A DNA stretch of 64,000 nt from Calidifontibacter indicus (GCF_003386865.1 NZ_QTUA01000001.1:1736001-1800000); one strand, 5' to 3'. Positions 38,468 to 48,478 are shown, counted from the stretch's first letter. Translations and numbers: made by a program. Notes: generated by a model from the letters alone, not told the origin.

Positions 38468-39874
38468 TCACCGCCACTCGACGGGCTGCTCCATTGCGCC
38501 GAAATCAGTGTGCCACAACGAATCCGCGAGTTCCAACGCGGCGGCGGCCCACGGCGTGAGGCGGGTGCCGGGCGTACATCGGTGGGGGGTGAAGCGCACG
38601 AGGCCGCCCATTGCGGCCGGACCGAGCTCGAGGCGGCCCACCGCCGCCCCCTCGTCGTCGCACGGCCGCAGCTCGTCAGGCGTGCCGGCAACGAGCACGG
38701 TCGTGGTCTCGGACGGCGACACCGACCCCGTCGACAGGTAGGCGGTGCCGAAGCGGTGGGCGTCGAGTTCGTCCAGCAGCCGTTGCTCCACGGCGTCGGC
38801 ATCGAAGTCGAGGTGAACGCCGGAACGCACCGTCTGATCGAGCAGGTTCAGCGGCACGTCGACGCCCTTGTCGAGCGCGCTGATGCCGCCGGAGAACCGT
38901 GGGTTGAGCTCGTGGGCACGAAAGCCCTCGGCGGTGAGGATGCCGTCGATGCCGAACGCGCCTCGATAACCGTGAACACGCGCGAGCACCTCGCCGGTGG
39001 CGCGTGCGGCGGCGCGCATCTGGTGCCGTTGCGCCGCCGACGGGTCCCACCAGCTGGAGATGCCGGCCTGCACGAACCCTGTGCCGCCGACCGGCCGCAA
39101 CATGCACAGTTCCACGGGGCGCAGGATGAGTACGCCTTGGTCGGTGACGATTCCGTGGATGCTGCACGGCTGCCCTTCGAGGAACGGCATGACCCGCGCC
39201 GTCCGCCCGGAGGCGCAGACGCGTTCCAAGATCGGTTCGGGTTCGGCGCCGGGCCGCAACCACCAAACCTTCGAGGCGCCGCCGTTCAAACCGTGGGAGG
39301 CGTCGGCGGAGATGACGACGCCGGCACCTTCATCGAGTCGGGCAGCGCCGGCGCGCAGCGATCGACGGTCTGCGGTGACGATCTCCTCCGGTGCCGTCGC
39401 CAGCCCGGCGGCAGTGAAGATCGGGCCGCACAAGGTCTTGTCCTCGAGCGCCTCGTCGGCGGCTGACCGCCCACCGAACGAAGCTCGTCCGAAGATGAGC
39501 CGGGGGGACGCCGTGGGCGTCGTGGAGATGACCAGAGCCGCGCCGGTCGGATCGAACCGCTCGACGGCCTCCAGCACCTCGACCGGCGGGTCGTCGAGCA
39601 GGCGCGTCCACGCCGAGAGTTCGTCCGTTGCCGAACGTACGGGTGCGCCGTAGCCGGTGCGCACGACGGTGAGGTCGTCGCCCGACGGCAGTGGACCGGT
39701 GCCGTCGCCGAAGGTGAGGACCAACTGTGCCGTCACCCCGAGTTGCCGATAGTGCTCGACGCGGGTGGCCGTGGCGGCGAGCACCGGTGCGAAGACGATG
39801 ACCTTCCGCCCACGCAGACGGTCGGCCTCCTGCGACCGAAGGATCGCGACCAGCTCGTCCAGCGGGTCGCTCAC
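38468..39874 (-). CDS. ATP-grasp domain protein
   Basis: Protein of 468 residues with a biotin-carboxylase/carbamoyl-phosphate-synthetase-like ATP-grasp fold. A Rossmann-like N-domain (RGRKVIVFAPVLAATATRVE) precedes the grasp region (LEDKTLCGPIFTAAGLATAP, VMPFLEGQPCSIHGIV and the metal site GAFGIDGILTAEGFRAHELN followed by PRFSGG). It would form an acyl-phosphate and ligate it to an amine or similar group; the substrates are unknown. The GTG start overlaps the saccharopine-dehydrogenase-like gene stop (GTGA), implying a two-gene operon. Confidence 0.75.
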   Translation of the reverse strand: MSDPLDELVAILRSQEADRLRGRKVIVFAPVLAATATRVEHYRQLGVTAQLVLTFGDGTGPLPSGDDLTVVRTGYGAPVRSATDELSAWTRLLDDPPVEVLEAVERFDPTGAALVISTTPTASPRLIFGRASFGGRSAADEALEDKTLCGPIFTAAGLATAPEEIVTADRRSLRAGAARLDEGAGVVISADASHGLNGGASKVWWLRPGAEPEPILERVCASGRTARVMPFLEGQPCSIHGIVTDQGVLILRPVELCMLRPVGGTGFVQAGISSWWDPSAAQRHQMRAAARATGEVLARVHGYRGAFGIDGILTAEGFRAHELNPRFSGGISALDKGVDVPLNLLDQTVRSGVHLDFDADAVEQRLLDELDAHRFGTAYLSTGSVSPSETTTVLVAGTPDELRPCDDEGAAVGRLELGPAAMGGLVRFTPHRCTPGTRLTPWAAAALELADSLWHTDFGAMEQPVEWR

Positions 39875-41115
39875 GCCAGTGGCTCGGCCTCGATCACGAA
39901 CCCCCGGGCGCGCAGGCGCTCGACGTACGGCATTCCCAATGCCGTTGCCGGAGTGAGCAATCCGCCTTGGCGGCCCTCTGGAAGCGGCAGGTCGTCGCGT
40001 TGCAGGGCGAGAGCCAGACCGGCCTCGCCGAGCATCACGCAGGTGGCCGCGTACCCGGGGTCGCCCTGAGCCGAGACGACCGAGTGCCACTTGCGTCCGG
40101 TGGTCGTGGTGGTGCGGATGTCCATCTTGAAGAAGCCCTCGTTGCGGGCCTTCTCGCTCGGCCCGGTGCCGGGCGCCGGCACGACCTTCTTGACGAGGGG
40201 TCGCAGGAAGCCGACGTTCATCGCGCCGAGCGCCGCGCCCAGGCCACCGGCGACGGCGTAGCCGGTGAGTCGCCCGTTGATGCCGCGGCCGGTCTTCATC
40301 ACCTCGCGGTAGCGGAACGAGCGCCCGTAGGAGTGTGCCGAAAGCGCGTTGCTGCGACGCACCACGCGGGTGTTGTAGGTGGCCATGACGAAGGGCGCGG
40401 TCCAGGCGCCGATCTCGCCGTCCTCCCGGACTGCGGCCGAGTCCTTCCACTCGCCGGCCGGCTCGGCGGCACGGTCGGGGGAGAGGCCGAACTTGTCGGT
40501 CACCACCTTGCGGCGTTCCTTGTCGGCCTTGATCGCATCGACCTGACCCATCATCGAGGCGATGGTTCCGCCGCTCACCCCGCCCTTCAGCGACGCGTAC
40601 GTCGTGGTGTCGCCCAGCTCGCCGTCGCCCGCGGCACGCACCGCGTCGGCGAGCACGAACACCCCGATGTCCGACGGCACCGAGTCGTAGCCGCAGGAGG
40701 GAACGATGCGCGCACCGGTGGCGTTCGCCCGCTCGTCGAAGCCGTCGATCGCGTCGCGGTGGAACAGCACCTCGCCGGTGAGGTCGACGTAATCGGTGCC
40801 GGCGTCGGCGCAGGCCTCCACCAACGGCAGGCCGTACGAGGCGTAGGGGCCGACGGTGGTGATGACCACCTTTGTGCGCTCCGCCATGGCCCGCAGCGAG
40901 GCCGGATCGCCCGAATCCGCGGTGACGAGGTCCCACTCACGCGCGGCGGCCGGAAGGTCGGCGCGGACGTCCTGCAGTTTGTGCTCGTTGCGTCCTGCCA
41001 GGGCGATGCGCGTGCCGCTCGGCGCGTGCGTGGCCAGGTGGGCTGCGGTGAGTTCGCCGACGAACCCGGTGGCGCCGAACAGGACGATGTCGAACTCGCG
41101 ATCACGGGAAATCAT
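39871..41115 (-). CDS. Saccharopine-dehydrogenase-like enoyl reductase family protein
   Basis: NAD(P)-dependent oxidoreductase of 414 residues. The N-terminal Rossmann motif is FDIVLFGATGFVGELTAAHL, followed by TTVGPYASYGLPLVEACADA, YVDLTGEV and SCGYDSVPSDIG. These are typical of the trans-acting enoyl reductase group (mycobacterial Rv2449c/Rv2953 relatives) rather than true lysine-pathway saccharopine dehydrogenase. ATG 41115 is chosen over ATG 41142 because the conserved N-terminus begins there. It is cotranscribed with the ATP-grasp gene and divergent from sdaA. Confidence 0.82.
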   Translation of the reverse strand: MISRDREFDIVLFGATGFVGELTAAHLATHAPSGTRIALAGRNEHKLQDVRADLPAAAREWDLVTADSGDPASLRAMAERTKVVITTVGPYASYGLPLVEACADAGTDYVDLTGEVLFHRDAIDGFDERANATGARIVPSCGYDSVPSDIGVFVLADAVRAAGDGELGDTTTYASLKGGVSGGTIASMMGQVDAIKADKERRKVVTDKFGLSPDRAAEPAGEWKDSAAVREDGEIGAWTAPFVMATYNTRVVRRSNALSAHSYGRSFRYREVMKTGRGINGRLTGYAVAGGLGAALGAMNVGFLRPLVKKVVPAPGTGPSEKARNEGFFKMDIRTTTTTGRKWHSVVSAQGDPGYAATCVMLGEAGLALALQRDDLPLPEGRQGGLLTPATALGMPYVERLRARGFVIEAEPLA

Positions 41116-41231
41116 GAGCCCACCGTAGAGCCGCATCGGCACGGGGCGGACCGAACCGCCCGGCGGCTCTTCATAGACTGTGACTCAGGTCGCACCCGAC
41201 CTCGCACCACCGACCCAGGAGCCGACACACC

Positions 41232-42605
41232 ATGGCGCTGAGCACCTTCGACCTCTACTCGATCGGCATCGGACCCTCGTCGTCCCACACGGTCGGCCCG
41301 ATGCGGGCGGCCAAGATGTTCGTCGACGGACTGGCCGAGTCGGGTCGCACCGACGACGTGGTGCGCGTGCACGCACAGCTGTTCGGGTCGCTCGGCGCCA
41401 CCGGCCACGGCCACGGCTCCGACAAGGCGGTGCTGCTCGGGCTGGAAGGCGAGGATCCGGAGACCGTCGACGTCGACTCCGCCGACGCCCGGGTGCAGAA
41501 CATGAAGGTGCGCCGACTGGTGCGTCTCGGGGGCAGCCATGTCGTCGCCTTCGACCCGGACAAGGACCTCGTGATGCATCGGCGCAAGTCGTTGCCCACC
41601 CATCCGAACGGGATGCAGTTCGACGCCTTCGACGCGGCGGGCGAGGTGATCGAGAGCAAGATCTACTACTCCGTCGGCGGTGGCTTCATCGTCGACGAGC
41701 ACGCCACGGGTGCCGACCGCGTCGTGCAGGACGACACGCCGCTGCCGCTGCACTTCACCACCGGTGAACAACTGCTCGCGATCTGTGAGCGCGAGGGGTT
41801 GTCGATCAGCGAGGTGATGATGCGCAACGAGCAGGTCTGGCGCAGCGAACAGCAGATCCGCGACGGCTTGCTGCACATCTGGTCGGTGATGCAGGAATGT
41901 GTGCGCAACGGGTTCGGCCGCGAGGGCGTGCTGCCCGGCGGTCTGAAGGTGCCGCGCCGCGCGCCCGGGCTCTACCGCCAGCTGGGCCAGTCGGATTCAC
42001 GCAAGGATCCGCTGCACGTCATGGACTGGGTGAACCTCTACGCGCTCGCCGTCAACGAGGAGAACGCCTCGGGCGGACGGGTCGTCACGGCACCCACGAA
42101 CGGCGCGGCCGGCATCATCCCGGCGGTGCTGCACTACTACCGCGATTTCGTCGAGGGCGCCGACGACGACGGCGTCGTGCGGTTCCTGCTCACCGCGGCG
42201 GCGATCGGCATCCTGTTCAAGGAGAACGCGTCGATCTCCGGCGCCGAGGTCGGGTGCCAGGGCGAGGTGGGCTCGGCCTGCGCGATGGCGTCCGGTGCGC
42301 TGTGCGAGGTGCTCGGCGGCAGCCCGTTGCAGGTCGAGAACGCCGCGGAGATCGGCATCGAGCACAACCTCGGGCTCACCTGCGACCCGGTGGGCGGACT
42401 TGTACAGATCCCGTGCATCGAGCGCAACGCCATCGCCTCGGTGAAGGCGATCAACGCAGCACGCCTGTCGCTCAACGGTTCCGGCACTCACCACGTCAGC
42501 CTCGACAAGGCGATCAAGACGATGCGCGACACCGGACGGGACATGTCGATCAAGTACAAGGAGACCGCGCGCGGTGGTCTCGCGGTCAACGTCATCGAGT
42601 GTTGA
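41232..42605 (+). CDS. sdaA: L-serine ammonia-lyase, iron-sulfur type
   Basis: Deaminates serine to pyruvate and ammonia using a [4Fe-4S] cluster. The 457-residue single-chain type II enzyme starts [20 protein letters not shown] (beta domain) and has the alpha-domain motifs [28 protein letters not shown] and [20 protein letters not shown]. Cluster ligands lie in the latter two. The final residue is Cys, as in the Legionella enzyme whose C-terminal Cys reaches into the active site. TAGACT (41174-41179) and AGGAG (41217-41221) suit a conventional leader. Confidence 0.95.
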   Translation: MALSTFDLYSIGIGPSSSHTVGPMRAAKMFVDGLAESGRTDDVVRVHAQLFGSLGATGHGHGSDKAVLLGLEGEDPETVDVDSADARVQNMKVRRLVRLGGSHVVAFDPDKDLVMHRRKSLPTHPNGMQFDAFDAAGEVIESKIYYSVGGGFIVDEHATGADRVVQDDTPLPLHFTTGEQLLAICEREGLSISEVMMRNEQVWRSEQQIRDGLLHIWSVMQECVRNGFGREGVLPGGLKVPRRAPGLYRQLGQSDSRKDPLHVMDWVNLYALAVNEENASGGRVVTAPTNGAAGIIPAVLHYYRDFVEGADDDGVVRFLLTAAAIGILFKENASISGAEVGCQGEVGSACAMASGALCEVLGGSPLQVENAAEIGIEHNLGLTCDPVGGLVQIPCIERNAIASVKAINAARLSLNGSGTHHVSLDKAIKTMRDTGRDMSIKYKETARGGLAVNVIEC

Positions 42606-42619
42606 GCACGGCGAAACGG

Positions 42620-42649
42620 TTCGCCCTGGCGCCAGGGCACCGGGGCGAA
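42620..42649. terminator. Hairpins between sdaA and convergent gene
   Basis: CCCTGGCGCCAGGG (42624-42637) is perfectly self-complementary and sits inside a larger TTCGCC...GGCGAA pairing (42620-42649). Located 15 bases after sdaA and before the converging membrane protein gene, it is a likely bidirectional terminator. Confidence 0.55.
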
Positions 42650-42697
42650 TCACTTGTCGGACGGAGCGGCTGACCGACGCGGGTCTTCCCGCAGCGG

Positions 42698-43732
42698 TCA
42701 GGCTGCGGCCTTGTGGCGGCCGACCACGACCGGCGGCCGACGCCGGTTGAAGAAGTTGGTGGCGGCGAGCGCGACGGCGGTGCCGATCACTCCCCAGAGG
42801 GCGAGGGTCAGGACATGGCCGCCCACGCCGTGGCTGCCGAAGTAGACGATGCGCCGAACCGCATCGGTGGCGGCACCGTTGGGCAGCACGTAGGCGATCG
42901 CCCGCCAGAAGGTAGGCAGCAGATGCGGCTGGAAGGCGCCGCCCGCGCTCGGGTTGCCCAGGACCACGAACAGCAGGATCGCCAGGCCGACGCCGATCAG
43001 GCCGAACAACGCCTGGAGCGCGATGGTCGTGGCCGCCACGGCGAAGACCACGAGCGCGCCGATTCCCCACAGCTGCAGGAAATGGCCGGTGAGGGCGCCG
43101 AGCAGCTGATCGACGATCAATGCACCACCCAGACCCGACACCACCGCGTGGAACGCGACCACGCACAAGCGGATGACCAGGTGGTGCAACGACTGGGCGC
43201 GGTGGCCGGCGAGGACTCCCAGCGCGGCTGCGAGCAGGTAGCCGCCGACCATCCAGCCGACCACGAGGTAGAAGCCGGTCAGGCCACGGGCGTCGCCTGC
43301 CTCCAGCGGCACGACATCGTCGCTGACGACCGTGCGGCCCTGCTTCTGGGCGACCTGAGCGAAGATCTCCTCCGTGGCGCTCACGATGCCTGAGCCGCCA
43401 CCGCCGGCGACCACCAGCGTGTCCTGCTTCCCACTGGGGTTCAGCACGTAGGCGGCGTCGACGCGGTGGTCCTTGACCATCGCCACGGCGGCGTCGCGGG
43501 ACTCGACCACCTGAGGGGAGACGGGGTGTCCGTCGATCTTCTCGAGCTGGGCCGCGATCTGGTCGGCCTGCTGTGCGGGGGCCACCACGGCCACCGGGAT
43601 GTCACTGGGCTTCGGCGAGTGGAACGCCCCGACGTACGACCAGATGAAGGCGAGTTGTATCAGGAGGACCCCGGCCACGAGGGCGAGTCTGTTGGGGGTG
43701 AACGCCTCGCGCAGGTCGGCTCGAATGCTCAT
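42698..43732 (-). CDS. YhgE/DUF3533-like membrane protein
   Basis: Integral membrane protein of 344 residues with the ABC-2/YhgE-Pip layout. One N-terminal helix (RLALVAGVLLIQLAFIWSYV) leads into an extracytoplasmic domain of about 130 residues (IPVAVVAPAQQADQIAAQLE), followed by five or six helices with GNPSAGGAFQPHLLPTFWRA near the end. No partner ATPase is adjacent. Family members affect export or envelope processes but the function is unknown. It overlaps no neighbour; the macro-domain gene lies 13 bases upstream on the same strand. Confidence 0.82.
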   Translation of the reverse strand: MSIRADLREAFTPNRLALVAGVLLIQLAFIWSYVGAFHSPKPSDIPVAVVAPAQQADQIAAQLEKIDGHPVSPQVVESRDAAVAMVKDHRVDAAYVLNPSGKQDTLVVAGGGGSGIVSATEEIFAQVAQKQGRTVVSDDVVPLEAGDARGLTGFYLVVGWMVGGYLLAAALGVLAGHRAQSLHHLVIRLCVVAFHAVVSGLGGALIVDQLLGALTGHFLQLWGIGALVVFAVAATTIALQALFGLIGVGLAILLFVVLGNPSAGGAFQPHLLPTFWRAIAYVLPNGAATDAVRRIVYFGSHGVGGHVLTLALWGVIGTAVALAATNFFNRRRPPVVVGRHKAAA

Positions 43733-43745
43733 TTGTCGTCTCTCC

Positions 43746-44273
43746 TCATTTCGCGCCCGATGAAGGGCGCGCTCGTTCGAAGGCCAGTTGTAGTCGCTCG
43801 CTGAACAGGACGAAGCGGATCTCTTCCAACTCCATGTCGGCCCCGGTCACCGCCGACCAGGCGATGCGGGCCACCTCTTCCGCGTCCCAACCGTAGACCC
43901 CGGCGCTGATCGCGGGAAATGCGATCGAGCGTGCATGCAGGTCTGCGGCGACCTCGAGCGAACGAGTGAAGCAGGACCGCAGGAGTGCCGGATCTGTCTG
44001 TCCGGCGTGGCGATTGGGGCCCACCGTGTGGATCACCCATCGGCTCGGCAGATCGAAGGCCTCGGTCGCGACGGCGTCACCGACCGGTAGTCCGTCCGGC
44101 AGCCGGGTGCGGCGCAACTCGCGGCACGCCTGCAGCAGGCGGGGTCCGGCGGCCCGGTGGATCGCGCCGTCGACGCCGCCCCCGCCGAGCAGGGACGAGT
44201 TGGCGGCGTTGACGATCGCGTCGACCTGCTCGACCGTGATGTCGCCCTGCACACACGTGATTTCGCTGGCCAT
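43746..44273 (-). CDS. Macro-domain protein (O-acetyl-ADP-ribose deacetylase-like)
   Basis: ADP-ribose-binding macro domain of 175 residues, essentially the whole protein. Motifs are CVQGDITVEQVDAIVNAANS, LLGGGGVDGAIHRAAGP and FPAISAGVYGWDAEEVARIA, which form the ADP-ribose pocket of the MacroD/YmdB class. It probably removes O-acetyl-ADP-ribose or ADP-ribosyl marks. The YhgE-like gene follows by 13 bases. Confidence 0.92.
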   Translation of the reverse strand: MASEITCVQGDITVEQVDAIVNAANSSLLGGGGVDGAIHRAAGPRLLQACRELRRTRLPDGLPVGDAVATEAFDLPSRWVIHTVGPNRHAGQTDPALLRSCFTRSLEVAADLHARSIAFPAISAGVYGWDAEEVARIAWSAVTGADMELEEIRFVLFSERLQLAFERARPSSGAK

Positions 44274-44482
44274 GGCGCCACTGTCGCAACCCTTGTGTCA
44301 TCCCGCAAGGACCCGGTGTGGGGCCCGTCTGCACCGCGCCGGTCGGGAAACCGCTGACCGGCTGCCGAGACGCCTCGCGGAAGATGGCGGAGACCGCCAC
44401 TGAATCTGCGACCTGGCTCACAGCACCGCGCCCGGGGACATAGGCTCGGACGCGTACCGAATCGCCAGCTAGGAGGGCCCTT

Positions 44483-45925
44483 GTGGTCAGGCAACTGAAG
44501 AACTTCATCGACGGCAAGTACGTCGAGGCGCAGACCGATGCGACGCAGGACATCATCGACCCGACGACGGCGCAGGTGGTGGCTAAGGCACCCATCTCCA
44601 CCGAGGCCGACGTCGACGCCGCCTACGCCGCCGCGAGCAAGGCGTTCGCGGGGGAGTGGGGGCAGACCACGCCGAGCGAGCGGCAGCAGGCGCTGCTGAA
44701 GTTCGCCGACGCGATCGAGAAGCGCGCCGAGGAGTTCGTGAAGCTCGAGGCCGAGAACACCGGCAAGCCCTACGCCCTGACGACCTCCGAAGAGGTCCCG
44801 CCGATGGTCGACCAGCTGCGCTTCTTCGCAGGCGCCGCGCGGGTGCTCGAAGGTCGCGCGTCGGCGGAGTACATGAAGGGTCACACCAGCTGGATCCGTC
44901 GTGAACCGATCGGTGTCGTCGGCCAGGTGACTCCGTGGAACTACCCGATGATGATGGCGATGTGGAAGATCGCGCCGGCGCTCGCCGCAGGCAACTCCGT
45001 CGTACTCAAGCCGAGCGACACGACCCCCGAGACCACACTGCTCATGGCCGAGATCGCTTCGGAGTTCCTGCCCGCCGGCACCTTCAACGTCGTCACCGGC
45101 GACCGCGACACCGGCCGCCTGGTGGTCGAGCACAAGACCCCGCAGCTGGTCGCGATCACGGGCTCGGTGCGCGCCGGCATGCAGGTGGCGGAGTCGGCGT
45201 CCAAGGACCTCAAGCGGGTGCACCTCGAACTCGGCGGCAAGGCGCCGGTGATCGTGTTCGACGACGCCGACATCGAGGCCGCCGTCGAGGGCATCGCCAT
45301 CGCCGGTTACTTCAACGCCGGTCAGGACTGCACCGCCGCCACCCGCGTGCTCGCCGCGCCCGGCATCCACAACGACTTCGTCGCAGCACTCGCCGAATAC
45401 GCCAAGAACGAGGCCAAGGTCAGCACGCCCGACGACGAGGACGCCCTCTTCGGCCCGGTCAACAACGCCAACCAGTTGCAGCGCGTCACCGGCATGCTCG
45501 AGCGCCTCCCCGGGCACGCGTCCGTCGCCGCCGGCGGCAACCGCGTGACCGCGCTCGGCGACGGTTACTTCCTCGAGCCGACCGTCGTGTCGGGTCTGAA
45601 GCAGGACGACGAGGTCATCCAGGACGAGATCTTCGGCCCGGTGATCACCGTCCAGCAGTTCACCGACGAGGACGAAGCCATCAAGTGGGCCAACGGCGTG
45701 CAGTACGGCCTGGCCTCCTCGGTCTGGACGCGCGACTTCGGGCGGGCGATGCGCGTCTCGAACGCGCTCGACTTCGGCTGCGTTTGGATCAACACCCACA
45801 TCCCGCTGGTCGCCGAGATGCCGCACGGTGGCTTCAAGCACTCCGGCTACGGCAAGGACCTGTCGATGTACGGCTTCGAGGACTACACGCGCGTCAAGCA
45901 CGTCATGGCCAACCTCGACTCCTGA
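44483..45925 (+). CDS. Gamma-aminobutyraldehyde dehydrogenase
   Basis: NAD-dependent aldehyde dehydrogenase of 480 residues that oxidises 4-aminobutyraldehyde (from putrescine) to GABA. Catalytic features are [20 protein letters not shown] (including the Asn), the general-base Glu in [16 protein letters not shown] and the nucleophile Cys in [11 protein letters not shown], a motif typical of the PatD/ProD branch. GTG 44483 follows AGGAGGG at 44471-44477; TAGGCT at 44441-44446 is a candidate -10 box. The polyamine ABC transporter downstream supports the assignment. Confidence 0.9.
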   Translation: MVRQLKNFIDGKYVEAQTDATQDIIDPTTAQVVAKAPISTEADVDAAYAAASKAFAGEWGQTTPSERQQALLKFADAIEKRAEEFVKLEAENTGKPYALTTSEEVPPMVDQLRFFAGAARVLEGRASAEYMKGHTSWIRREPIGVVGQVTPWNYPMMMAMWKIAPALAAGNSVVLKPSDTTPETTLLMAEIASEFLPAGTFNVVTGDRDTGRLVVEHKTPQLVAITGSVRAGMQVAESASKDLKRVHLELGGKAPVIVFDDADIEAAVEGIAIAGYFNAGQDCTAATRVLAAPGIHNDFVAALAEYAKNEAKVSTPDDEDALFGPVNNANQLQRVTGMLERLPGHASVAAGGNRVTALGDGYFLEPTVVSGLKQDDEVIQDEIFGPVITVQQFTDEDEAIKWANGVQYGLASSVWTRDFGRAMRVSNALDFGCVWINTHIPLVAEMPHGGFKHSGYGKDLSMYGFEDYTRVKHVMANLDS

Positions 45926-45997
45926 GCACCGCGCGAAGCGCCCAGCCGTTTTGTAACGAATCGTCGCAAACGGGTGAGTGGTTCGTCTCGTAGCCAG

Positions 45998-46053
45998 TAG
46001 TCTCTCGCCACACGGCAGGGGGCCGGGCAACCATCGGTTGCCCGGCCCCCTGC
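45998..46053 (+). promoter_or_regulatory. Promoter box and leader hairpin of the polyamine ABC operon
   Basis: TAGTCT (45998-46003) could be a -10 element, placing the transcript start near 46010. Immediately after it lies a perfect 18-bp stem (46015-46032 with 46036-46053) with a 3-base loop, 44 bases before the substrate-binding-protein ATG. The hairpin could be the terminator of the upstream dehydrogenase gene, an attenuator, or a 5'-end stabiliser. Confidence 0.6.
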
Positions 46054-46097
46054 GCGGCTCACCCAGAACGTGCCCAGAAAGTGTAAGGAGCAGCGGG

Positions 46098-47333
46098 ATG
46101 ACACGGCGACAGCCTCCTGCGGACCCAGCGGTCCGTGACCTCGTGCGGATGGCCCAGCAGGCGGGCCTTTCGCGCCGCGCACTGCTCGGCATGACCGGGG
46201 CCGGCGCGCTCGCCGCGGTCACCGCCGCGTGTGCCCCGCCGCAGCCGCCGGCCGGGAGTGCTGCCGCCAAGGTGCAGCTTCCGGTCGACGTCTCCGACAC
46301 CGACAAGATCGTCAACTGGGCCAACTGGACGGCCTACCTCGACTATGACGACAAGACGAAGAAGTACCCGACGCTGGAGGCCTTCAGCAAGGAGACCGGC
46401 ATCAAGGCGTCCTACTCCGAGGACATCGACGACAACGACACCTACGTCAACAAGGTGGCGCCGCAGCTGCGCGCGAAGCAGGACATCAACCGCGACATCA
46501 TGGTGCTCACCGACTGGATGGCCAACCGCGTCATCCGCGACGAGCTCGTGCAGCCGCTCGACCTCATCTCGATGAAGAACGTGTGGCGGCTGCGTCCCTC
46601 GCTGCAGGAGGTGTCGTTCGACCCGGGCCGGCAGCACTCCATCACCTGGCAGTCCGGCTTCGCCGGGCTCGCCTACGACAAGACCAAGACCAGCCCGGTC
46701 AAGGCCATCGCCGACCTGTGGCGCAGCGACCTCAAGGGTCGGGTCGTGGTGCTGTCGGAGTTCCGCGACACCGTCGGGCTGATCATGCAGAGCCAGGGCG
46801 TCGACATCTCCAAGGATTTCACCAAGGCGCAGGTGGAGAAGGGCATGGACGAGATCAGCAAGCGGATCAGCGACGGGAACATCCGTCGGGTGAAGGGCAA
46901 CGCCTACCTGGAGGACCTCAAGGCCGGCAACGCCGTGGCCGGCATCGTGTGGTCGGGCGACATGTTCGTGCTGCGTGCCGAGACCGGGAACGACAACTGG
47001 GAGTTCGTGATCCCCGACTCCGGCGGCACGCTGTGGAGCGACAACATGATGCTGCCGATCACCGCACGCCACCGTAAGAACGCGCACAAGCTCATCGACT
47101 ACTACTTCGACCCGGCGGTGGCGGCCGAAGTGGCCGCCTATGTCAATTATGTGTGTCCGGTGGAGGGCGCTCAGGCGGAGATGGAGAAGCTGGACAAGGA
47201 GCTCGCCCAGAGCCCGTTCATCTTCCCGACCGAGAGCTACATCAAGCAACACAACATTCAGGGATTCCGTGCGCTGAGCGCGTCCGAGGACGCCGACTAC
47301 AGCGCCCTGTGGGCAAAGGTGGTGGGCAACTGA
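46098..47333 (+). CDS. Polyamine ABC transporter substrate-binding lipoprotein
   Basis: Extracytoplasmic binding protein of 411 residues of the PotD/PotF family for spermidine/putrescine. The N-terminus carries a twin-arginine signal (LSRRALLGMTGAGALAAVTA) ending in a lipobox Cys (TAAC), so it is probably a Tat-exported lipoprotein. The mature part has INWANW-like IVNWANWTAYL and WSGDMFVL, typical of polyamine binders. ATG 46098 follows AAGGAG at 46085-46090. It heads a four-gene transporter operon. Confidence 0.92.
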   Translation: MTRRQPPADPAVRDLVRMAQQAGLSRRALLGMTGAGALAAVTAACAPPQPPAGSAAAKVQLPVDVSDTDKIVNWANWTAYLDYDDKTKKYPTLEAFSKETGIKASYSEDIDDNDTYVNKVAPQLRAKQDINRDIMVLTDWMANRVIRDELVQPLDLISMKNVWRLRPSLQEVSFDPGRQHSITWQSGFAGLAYDKTKTSPVKAIADLWRSDLKGRVVVLSEFRDTVGLIMQSQGVDISKDFTKAQVEKGMDEISKRISDGNIRRVKGNAYLEDLKAGNAVAGIVWSGDMFVLRAETGNDNWEFVIPDSGGTLWSDNMMLPITARHRKNAHKLIDYYFDPAVAAEVAAYVNYVCPVEGAQAEMEKLDKELAQSPFIFPTESYIKQHNIQGFRALSASEDADYSALWAKVVGN

Positions 47334-48478
47334 TGGGCGCATCGGATGCACTGCGCAAGGCGACGGGTGACCTGCGACTGGAGTCGGTGACCAAGGAGTT
47401 CGCCGATTTCACGGCGGTCGACTCCCTCGATCTCGTCGTGCCACGCGGCTCGTTCTTCGCGCTGCTCGGCCCGTCGGGCTGCGGTAAGACGACGACGCTA
47501 CGCATGGTCGCCGGACTCGAGCAGCCCACCTCGGGCCGCGTGCTCATCGGCGACACCGACCTCACCGGCAGTCGGCCCTACGAGCGCCCGGTCAACACCG
47601 TGTTCCAGTCGTACGCACTGTTCCCGCACCTCACCGTGCGCGACAACGTGGCCTTCGGGCCGAAGCGTCGAGGCGTGAAAGACGCTCTTGCACAAGCAGA
47701 TTCGACGCTGGATCTGGTGCAGCTGACGCACCTGGCCAAGCGCAAGCCGCAGCAGCTTTCCGGTGGTCAGCAACAGCGCGTCGCGGTGGCCCGGGCCTTG
47801 GTCAACCAGCCCGAGGTGTTGTTGCTCGACGAGCCCCTCGGTGCCCTCGACCTCAAGCTGCGTCGCGAGATGCAGGTGGAGCTCAAGCGCATTCAGACCG
47901 AGGTCGGACTCACCTTCATCCACGTCACCCACGACCAGGAGGAGGCCATGACGATGGCCGACACGGTCGCGGTGATGAATGCCGGACGCATCGAACAGAT
48001 GGGTGCCCCGGAGGCCCTCTACGACCTGCCGAAGACCGCGTTCGTCGCGACCTTCCTCGGGCAGTCCAACCTGACCAAGGGCACGGCGTCCAAGGACGGT
48101 GACTGGGTCACCTTCGCCTACGCGCAGGAGCGGTTCGGGGTGCCTGCCGCCCGCGCGGCGAAGACGAGCGGGGAGGTGCTGCTCGGCGTCCGCCCGGAGA
48201 AATGCCGGGTGCACGAGACCAACCCCGGGCCGTCGACCGAGCAGCGCAGCGTGATGGGTCCGGCGACCGTGCTCGACGTGTCGTTCATCGGCGTGGCGAC
48301 CAACTACCTGGTGCGGTCGCCGGCCGGCAACACCTGGGCGATCTACGAGCAGAACATGGACGTCGAGCCGCAGCACCTCAAGCCCGGCGATGACGTCTGG
48401 GTGAGCTGGGCGCCGCAGCACGCATTCATCGTCGACGACGGCGAGCGGGCACTGCTGGACGAGGAAGCCGCGTCATGA
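47333..48478 (+). CDS. potA: Polyamine ABC transporter ATP-binding protein
   Basis: Cytoplasmic ATPase of the spermidine/putrescine importer, 381 residues. Walker A is GPSGCGKTTTL, the Q loop NTVFQSYALFPHL, the signature QLSGGQQQRVAVARAL, Walker B LLLDEPLGALD and the switch His is in HVTHDQEEA. A C-terminal TOBE domain follows (about 290-370). Start and stop overlap the binding-protein gene (TGATG) and the permease gene. Confidence 0.95.
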   Translation: MGASDALRKATGDLRLESVTKEFADFTAVDSLDLVVPRGSFFALLGPSGCGKTTTLRMVAGLEQPTSGRVLIGDTDLTGSRPYERPVNTVFQSYALFPHLTVRDNVAFGPKRRGVKDALAQADSTLDLVQLTHLAKRKPQQLSGGQQQRVAVARALVNQPEVLLLDEPLGALDLKLRREMQVELKRIQTEVGLTFIHVTHDQEEAMTMADTVAVMNAGRIEQMGAPEALYDLPKTAFVATFLGQSNLTKGTASKDGDWVTFAYAQERFGVPAARAAKTSGEVLLGVRPEKCRVHETNPGPSTEQRSVMGPATVLDVSFIGVATNYLVRSPAGNTWAIYEQNMDVEPQHLKPGDDVWVSWAPQHAFIVDDGERALLDEEAAS

